From: an uncultured Collinsella sp.
GTDB lineage: Bacteria; Actinomycetota; Coriobacteriia; Coriobacteriales; Coriobacteriaceae
Direction of reading: 5' to 3'
Assembly (NCBI GenBank): GCA_958438955.1
Contig: CAUBTS010000091.1
Span: 1-6,797 of the forward strand
DNA length: 6,797 bases
The translations under genes and the position numbers were made by a program. The notes beneath the pieces are model-generated. The model was given only the letters and a program-made list of their open reading frames with translations. It did no database searches and was not told the DNA's origin. This document shows, piece by piece, positions 1 to 3,685 of the stretch; within the stretch, counting starts at the first letter, position 1; every line of letters starts with the position of its first letter.

Positions 1-20
1 AGTTTTGAAAGGAGCCGCTG

Positions 21-599
21 GTGGTCACGACGACGTTTGCTTCGCCTTTGGGCGAAATCTTGCTTGCCGCTGATGGCCGCGGTCTGACGGGACTTTGGTT
101 TGAGGGGCAGGAGCATTTTGGCTCCACGCTTCTCCGGGAAGACTCCGAACATGTTGAAGGCGCCGATGCGGTTTCTGGTGCTGGCGGCATGTCTTCGGTG
201 AATCCGACAAACGGTGCTGCCTCGTCGGTACTTGAGCGTTCTTGGGCTTGGCTGAATGCTTATTTTGCGGGGCAGGAGCCTCGGTTTACGCCGCCGTTGC
301 ATATGATTGGTACGGCGTTTCAGCGCGAGGTTTGGTTTGAGCTGCTTTCTATCCCGCGTGGCGAGGTCGCTACGTATGGTGAGATCGCCCAGCGTGTTGC
401 GGCTCGACATCGTGTACCGGGAAACGAAGCACCCGTTGCGTCTCCCCGTGCCGTGGGGGCCGCGGTCGCGCGTAATCCCATTTCGATTATTGTGCCGTGC
501 CATCGCGTGGTTGCCGCCGATGGTTCGCTCAACGGATATGCCGGCGGCCTCGACCGCAAGGAGTGGCTGCTGCGGCTTGAGGGCGCGTACGAGGAGTAA
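21..599 (+). CDS. ogt: Methylated-DNA--protein-cysteine S-methyltransferase (Ogt-type DNA repair alkyltransferase)
   Basis: This suicide repair protein transfers a methyl or alkyl group from O6-alkylguanine (or O4-alkylthymine) in DNA to its own cysteine, in the cytoplasm. The 192-residue protein has the family's active-site motif PCHRVV with acceptor Cys160. Arg143 in RAVGAAVARNP sits 17 residues before the cysteine, the spacing of the human MGMT arginine finger (Arg128/Cys145). Asn152, Tyr119 (TYGEIA) and Glu181 (KEWLL) match the conserved Asn-His-Cys-Glu network and the DNA-contact tyrosine. The N-terminal beta domain (residues 1-33, SPLGEILLAADGRGLTGLWF) is typical. It is followed by a Gly/Ser/Ala-rich stretch at about 34-70 that looks like a flexible insertion. 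The GTG start is chosen because AAAGGAG lies at 8-14, six bases upstream. No fused AraC-like Ada domain is present, so it is Ogt rather than Ada. No functional link to the two-component/ABC genes downstream is visible. Confidence 0.95.
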   Translation: MVTTTFASPLGEILLAADGRGLTGLWFEGQEHFGSTLLREDSEHVEGADAVSGAGGMSSVNPTNGAASSVLERSWAWLNAYFAGQEPRFTPPLHMIGTAFQREVWFELLSIPRGEVATYGEIAQRVAARHRVPGNEAPVASPRAVGAAVARNPISIIVPCHRVVAADGSLNGYAGGLDRKEWLLRLEGAYEE

Positions 600-635
600 C
601 GCTCGAGCACTTTGCATAACTAGGACGCCGTGAAA

Positions 636-651
636 GGACGAGTCACTGTCC
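636..651. promoter_or_regulatory. Short interrupted palindrome downstream of ogt
   Basis: GGAC-G-AGT-C-ACT-GTCC reads as two nested inverted half-sites around a central C, with one unpaired G on the left arm. The spacing is too tight for an RNA hairpin loop and no T-run follows, so it is not an intrinsic terminator. A protein-binding dyad is possible. Nothing else supports a function, and short dyads occur by chance. Confidence 0.25.
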
Positions 652-664
652 CTTCGCGCTCGGT
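646..664 (+). repeat. Dispersed motif copy 1: CTGTCCCTT-N5-TCGGT
   Basis: The motif CTGTCCCTT, five variable bases, then TCGGT occurs here and again at 2911-2929 with identical spacing. Fourteen fixed positions match, and both copies are in the same orientation in intergenic DNA ahead of a gene. It could be a degenerate remnant of a REP-like element or a shared regulatory site. With only two copies, chance is not excluded. Confidence 0.35.
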
Positions 665-744
665 ATGCGTCCAAGCCCTCGGCATCTGGGCCTTAAGTTT
701 GGCTAAGCCATATCCTGCGTATTTGAAAACGTGCAGGTTGAGCA

Positions 745-766
745 GCTAAGGCTGCGCTAAGGCGGC
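745..766 (+). promoter_or_regulatory. Tandem 11-bp direct repeat, probable OmpR-family regulator operator
   Basis: Two adjoining 11-base units, GCTAAGGCTGC and GCTAAGGCGGC, are identical at 10 of 11 positions. OmpR/PhoB-family regulators bind as head-to-tail dimers to direct repeats with an 11-bp period. The repeat ends 11 bp before a TATCAT hexamer, so it covers the place of the -35 box, as a pho box does. A gene for exactly this class of regulator begins 61 bases downstream, so autoregulation is the simplest reading. The sequence shows the repeat and spacing. Binding by the neighbouring regulator is inference. Confidence 0.6.
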
Positions 767-777
767 TGGCGGTGCGC

Positions 778-783
778 TATCAT
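778..783 (+). promoter_or_regulatory. Candidate -10 box (TATCAT) for the regulator-kinase-ABC operon
   Basis: TATCAT matches TATAAT at five of six positions and lies 45 bases upstream of the regulator's ATG, which would give a leader of about 38 bases. No recognisable -35 hexamer sits 16-18 bp upstream. That stretch is the second 11-bp direct repeat instead, which fits an activator-dependent promoter. A second A/T-rich candidate, TATAGC at 802-807, is poorer. Confidence 0.45.
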
Positions 784-827
784 CGGCAATATCGAAATCT
801 GTATAGCCGCGCGCCAAAGGAACAACT

Positions 828-1511
828 ATGAAGCTGATGCTTGCCGAGGACGAACCCGGCCTCTCCCGTGCCCTTACCGCGATTCTTCAACATAGCGACT
901 ACGAGGTCGACACCGCCCTCGACGGTCTGACGGCGCTCGAATATCTGCTCGCCAACGACTATGACGCCGCAATCCTGGACATCATGATGCCCAGCATGGA
1001 TGGCATTGAGGTGCTCAAGCGCACACGCGCCGCCGGTAAGCGTCTGCCCATCATTATGCTCACGGCAAAAAGCGAGGTGTCCGATAAGGTCGAGGGCCTG
1101 GATGCCGGTGCCAACGATTATCTGACCAAGCCGTTTGCCGCCAAGGAGCTGCTTGCGCGTATTCGTGCCATGACGCGTGCCGCGACGGCAATTGACGCCA
1201 CGACGCTCAGCGTGGGCAACGTGCGTCTCGACACGGCATCGTGCACGCTCGTGGGCCCTTTGGGCGAGGAGCACCTGGCCAATCGTGAGTTTCAGCTTAT
1301 GGAGCTCTTTATGCGCAACTCCGGCACGCGCATGCCCACCGAGCGTCTGATGCTCGGGGTTTGGGGTGAGGACGCGCCCGAAGGCGCCAACGTGGTGTGG
1401 GTCTACATCTCGTACCTGCGCAAAAAGCTGACGGCGCTTGGTGCCAACGTGGCCATCCGTGCATCGCGCAACCAGGGCTATTCGCTCGAGGTTGTTGAGG
1501 AGGGCGAATAG
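828..1511 (+). CDS. OmpR/PhoB-family two-component response regulator
   Basis: This is a cytoplasmic DNA-binding transcription regulator, activated by phosphotransfer from the kinase encoded immediately downstream. The 227-residue length is standard. The receiver domain (about 1-115) has the acidic pair Glu7-Asp8, phospho-acceptor Asp51 (LDIMMPSMDG), Thr79 (MLTA) and Lys101 (LTKPF). The winged-helix effector domain (about 125-223) carries the REFQLMELFMRN core, the VWVYISYLRKKL recognition-helix region and the RNQGYSLE hairpin typical of OmpR-type wings. The ATG start is preceded by AAAGGA at 816-821 with a six-base gap. The gene ends 2 bases before the kinase start, so the two are almost certainly co-transcribed and translationally coupled. 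The tandem repeat upstream suggests self-activation. The likely targets are its own operon, including the ABC transporter genes. No residue essential for phosphorylation is missing. Confidence 0.97.
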   Translation: MKLMLAEDEPGLSRALTAILQHSDYEVDTALDGLTALEYLLANDYDAAILDIMMPSMDGIEVLKRTRAAGKRLPIIMLTAKSEVSDKVEGLDAGANDYLTKPFAAKELLARIRAMTRAATAIDATTLSVGNVRLDTASCTLVGPLGEEHLANREFQLMELFMRNSGTRMPTERLMLGVWGEDAPEGANVVWVYISYLRKKLTALGANVAIRASRNQGYSLEVVEEGE

Positions 1512-1513
1512 GT

Positions 1514-2893
1514 GTGAGCGCGAGTGCGTGGTGGAAGCGCACGACGGCAAAGCTCGGCATGGGCGCGGACTCGGGTAATCCGGGGCGCGCCGATGCTGCC
1601 AGTGCAATGGGACGTCGCCTGCGTCGTAAGTTCATCCTGGTTGCCATGGGTGCCGTGACCGCCGTGCTTACGCTTATCATCGCCGGCATCAATATCGTCA
1701 ACTACTCGCATGTCTGCAAGATGGCCGACGCTCGTCTGGGCTATATCTTGGCGGGCAAGGACGGCATCGATTGGACGGATGAGCCTAAGGCCGATCCCGG
1801 TCAGGATGCGGTTGCCGGCAAGGTTGCTACCGGTAACCGGGCAGCCGTTCGCGATGGGCATTTTGAAGGCATGACGGCGGAGTCTCCCTTCGACACGCGC
1901 TACTTTACGGTGTCGATTGCCGGCGGGCAGGTGACCGATGTCAACACGGCTCGCATTGCCGCGGTGGGCGCCAAGCGTGCCGCCCGCATCGCTGCAGGAC
2001 TGTATTCCAAGGGTTTGACCTCGGGCTTTTCTGGTAACTACCGCTATACGGTTACGGTTCAGGGCGACGAGACAACCTATGTATTCGTCGACTGTTCACG
2101 CGAGCTCACAAGCTTCCATTCGTTTTTAAGCGCGAGCGTGGCCATCAGCTGCATTGGCTGGCTGGCGGTGTTGGCAATTGTGGCGGGTGCCTCGGGCGCG
2201 GTGATTCGACCGATGGTCGAGAGCTACAGCAAGCAAAAGCGCTTTATTACCGATGCGAGCCACGAGATCAAGACGCCGCTGGCCGTGATTGATGCCGCTA
2301 ACGAGGTACAGGAAATTGAGAGCGGCGAGAGTGAGTGGACGCAGAGCATTCACGAGCAGGTCGCGCGGCTGACGGCACTTACGGAGCGTCTGGTATTTTT
2401 GGCTCGCATGGACGAGGGCTCGGCGGGCTTTGCCATGACATCGTTTGATCTTTCGGAGGCGGTGGACAAGGCGGCGGCGCCGTTTGAATCGGTGGCGGTT
2501 TCGCGCGGCAAGCGGCTGTCGACGTCGATCGCGAGCGGTGTGCGGGCCCATGCCGATGCCGCGGCAGTGGCGCAGGTTGTTGAACTACTGCTGGACAACG
2601 CCACACGCTACGCAAGCGAAGACAGCGTTATCGAGCTGAGCCTGCGTGCTGTTTCGCGCGGTGCGGGCAAAGGCTCGGCCGAGCTTGTCGTTTCGAACGC
2701 CGTGGACGAGCTGCCCGAAGGCGATCTAGATCGATTGTTCGACCGCTTCTATCGTGCGGACGTGTCGCGCAGCTCCAAGACGGGCGGCTCGGGCGTGGGC
2801 CTATCCGTGGTGCGTGCCATCGCCGAAGCCCATGGTGGGAGCGCTTCTGTCTGCGGCCACGGCAACCAGATCACCTTCACCGTCCGCCTCTAA
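1514..2893 (+). CDS. Membrane sensor histidine kinase, partner of the upstream regulator
   Basis: This inner-membrane kinase autophosphorylates on His250 and passes the phosphate to the upstream response regulator. The 459-residue protein has a basic cytoplasmic tail (MGRRLRRKF at 32-40), TM1 about 40-62, an extracytoplasmic sensor of about 140 residues and TM2 about 207-231. The HisKA H-box SHEIKTPL (His250) follows after only about 19 residues, so there is no room for a HAMP domain. The ATPase domain shows the N box LLLDNATRYA (Asn362), the F box LFDRFYR (409-415) and the G2 box GGSGVGLSVV (424-433). The usual G1 DxGxG is degenerate (SNAVDEL, about 394-400). The only two cysteines in the sensor are Cys68 and Cys194, close to TM1 and TM2. 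GTG 1514 is chosen because GAGGAGG lies at 1497-1503. A GTG at 1512 runs straight into TGA. The sensor is not a recognisable PAS or Cache domain by eye and its ligand is unknown. Confidence 0.97.
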   Translation: MSASAWWKRTTAKLGMGADSGNPGRADAASAMGRRLRRKFILVAMGAVTAVLTLIIAGINIVNYSHVCKMADARLGYILAGKDGIDWTDEPKADPGQDAVAGKVATGNRAAVRDGHFEGMTAESPFDTRYFTVSIAGGQVTDVNTARIAAVGAKRAARIAAGLYSKGLTSGFSGNYRYTVTVQGDETTYVFVDCSRELTSFHSFLSASVAISCIGWLAVLAIVAGASGAVIRPMVESYSKQKRFITDASHEIKTPLAVIDAANEVQEIESGESEWTQSIHEQVARLTALTERLVFLARMDEGSAGFAMTSFDLSEAVDKAAAPFESVAVSRGKRLSTSIASGVRAHADAAAVAQVVELLLDNATRYASEDSVIELSLRAVSRGAGKGSAELVVSNAVDELPEGDLDRLFDRFYRADVSRSSKTGGSGVGLSVVRAIAEAHGGSASVCGHGNQITFTVRL

Positions 2894-2910
2894 AACCTGC
2901 CAAAATGAAC

Positions 2911-2929
2911 CTGTCCCTTTTTGGTCGGT
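2911..2929 (+). repeat. Dispersed motif copy 2: CTGTCCCTT-N5-TCGGT
   Basis: This is the second copy of the motif at 646-664, with the same spacing between its two blocks. The wider sequence AACCTGTCCC (reverse GGGACAGGTT) resembles a phrase I associate with REP-like sequences near Y1/RAYT transposases. That comes from memory and cannot be checked here. Its right end forms the left arm of the hairpin at 2920-2965. Confidence 0.35.
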
Positions 2930-2965
2930 GCGAAATGGGTAATACTAAGGAGTTATCCGACCAGA
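2920..2965 (+). promoter_or_regulatory. Hairpin with Shine-Dalgarno in the loop, upstream of the ABC ATPase
   Basis: GGTCGG (2923-2928) pairs perfectly with CCGACC (2957-2962). The stem extends outward through T2922-A2963, a T-G wobble and T2920-A2965. The 28-base loop contains AAGGAG at 2947-2952, the only strong ribosome binding sequence in the 85-base gap. That sequence lies 26 bases upstream of the ATPase ATG (2979), too far for direct use. An in-frame TAA at 2973-2975 rules out an earlier ATPase start. No T-run follows, so it is not a classical terminator. A role in setting ATPase translation is inference. Confidence 0.45.
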
Positions 2966-2978
2966 TGGGAATTAATCG

Positions 2979-3680
2979 ATGGCTTATATCGAATTCAAAG
3001 ACGTCATCAAGGCGTACGGCGAGGGCGATGCCCGCATTCACGCGCTCGACGGCGCGAGCTTTACCGTTGAGCGCGGCGAGCTCGCCATCATTCTGGGTGC
3101 TTCGGGTGCCGGTAAGACCACGGCGCTCAACATTCTGGGCGGCATGGACACGGTAACCTCCGGCACCGTAACGGTGGACGGGCGCGACGTGAGTGCTGCC
3201 AACGAGGCGCAGCTTGTGGAATACCGCCGCGCCGACGTGGGCTTTGTCTTCCAGTTCTACAATCTGGTTCCCAACCTGACGGCCCTCGAAAACGTTGAGC
3301 TCGCAGCTCAGATTTGCCCCGATTCGCTCGATGCCGAACAGACGCTTCGCCAGGTTGGCCTGGGCGACCGTCTTGCTAACTTTCCGGCGCAGCTTTCGGG
3401 CGGCGAGCAGCAACGCGTGTCCATTGCCCGCGCACTGGCCAAGAACCCCAAGCTACTTTTGTGCGACGAGCCCACGGGTGCCCTCGACTACAAAACTGGC
3501 AAGCAAATCTTACAGTTGTTGCAGGACACCTGTCGCAAGCAGGGCATTACGGTCATTATCATCACCCACAATTCTGCACTGGCGCCCATGGCCGACCGCC
3601 TGATCCGCTTTAAGAGCGGCCGCGTGGAGAGCGAGACGGTCCAGCAAAATCCCGTGCCTATCGAGACGATCGAGTGGTAG
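2979..3680 (+). CDS. ABC transporter ATP-binding protein (LolD/MacB type)
   Basis: This is the cytoplasmic nucleotide-binding subunit that dimerises and powers the FtsX-type permease encoded next. The 233-residue length is typical of single-domain LolD/FtsE/MacB-like ATPases. All catalytic motifs are intact: Walker A GASGAGKT (40-47), Q-loop Gln92 in FQFYNL, ABC signature LSGGEQQR (139-146), Walker B LLLCDEP with catalytic Glu164, D-loop GALD (167-170) and H-loop His197 (ITHN). The start is fixed by an in-frame stop just upstream (2973-2975). The local ribosome binding site is weak (GGGA at 2967-2970), while a strong AAGGAG sits in a hairpin loop further upstream. The C-terminal tail after the H-loop is short and carries no extra domain. 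Its stop codon is separated by 5 bases from, or overlaps by 7 bases with, the permease start, which indicates coupled expression. The substrate class cannot be assigned from this subunit. Confidence 0.97.
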   Translation: MAYIEFKDVIKAYGEGDARIHALDGASFTVERGELAIILGASGAGKTTALNILGGMDTVTSGTVTVDGRDVSAANEAQLVEYRRADVGFVFQFYNLVPNLTALENVELAAQICPDSLDAEQTLRQVGLGDRLANFPAQLSGGEQQRVSIARALAKNPKLLLCDEPTGALDYKTGKQILQLLQDTCRKQGITVIIITHNSALAPMADRLIRFKSGRVESETVQQNPVPIETIEW

Positions 3681-3685
3681 CGCCC

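Noticed and set aside
686..709. Possible terminator after ogt (GGGCCTTA...TAAGCC)
   Set aside because: Pairing is short and bulged, and no T-run follows.
780..1607. Long minus-strand open frame (275 codons) over the response regulator
   Set aside because: It mirrors a clear OmpR-family gene, has no recognisable motif, and is His/Arg/Ala-rich as expected from the antisense of GC-rich coding DNA.
2940..2945. Internal promoter for the ABC genes with -10 TAATAC
   Set aside because: No -35 hexamer at a suitable distance (TTGGTC lies only 13 bases upstream), so an independent promoter is not supported.
2905..3156. Small + strand frame beginning ATGAACCTGTCC and an in-frame ATG at 2965 that is 12 bases after AAGGAG
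   Set aside because: Most of the frame overlaps the ATPase N-terminus out of frame and yields an Arg/Ser-rich peptide with no family character. The spacing of AAGGAG to ATG 2965 is long. Kept only as a hint that the hairpin region may influence initiation.
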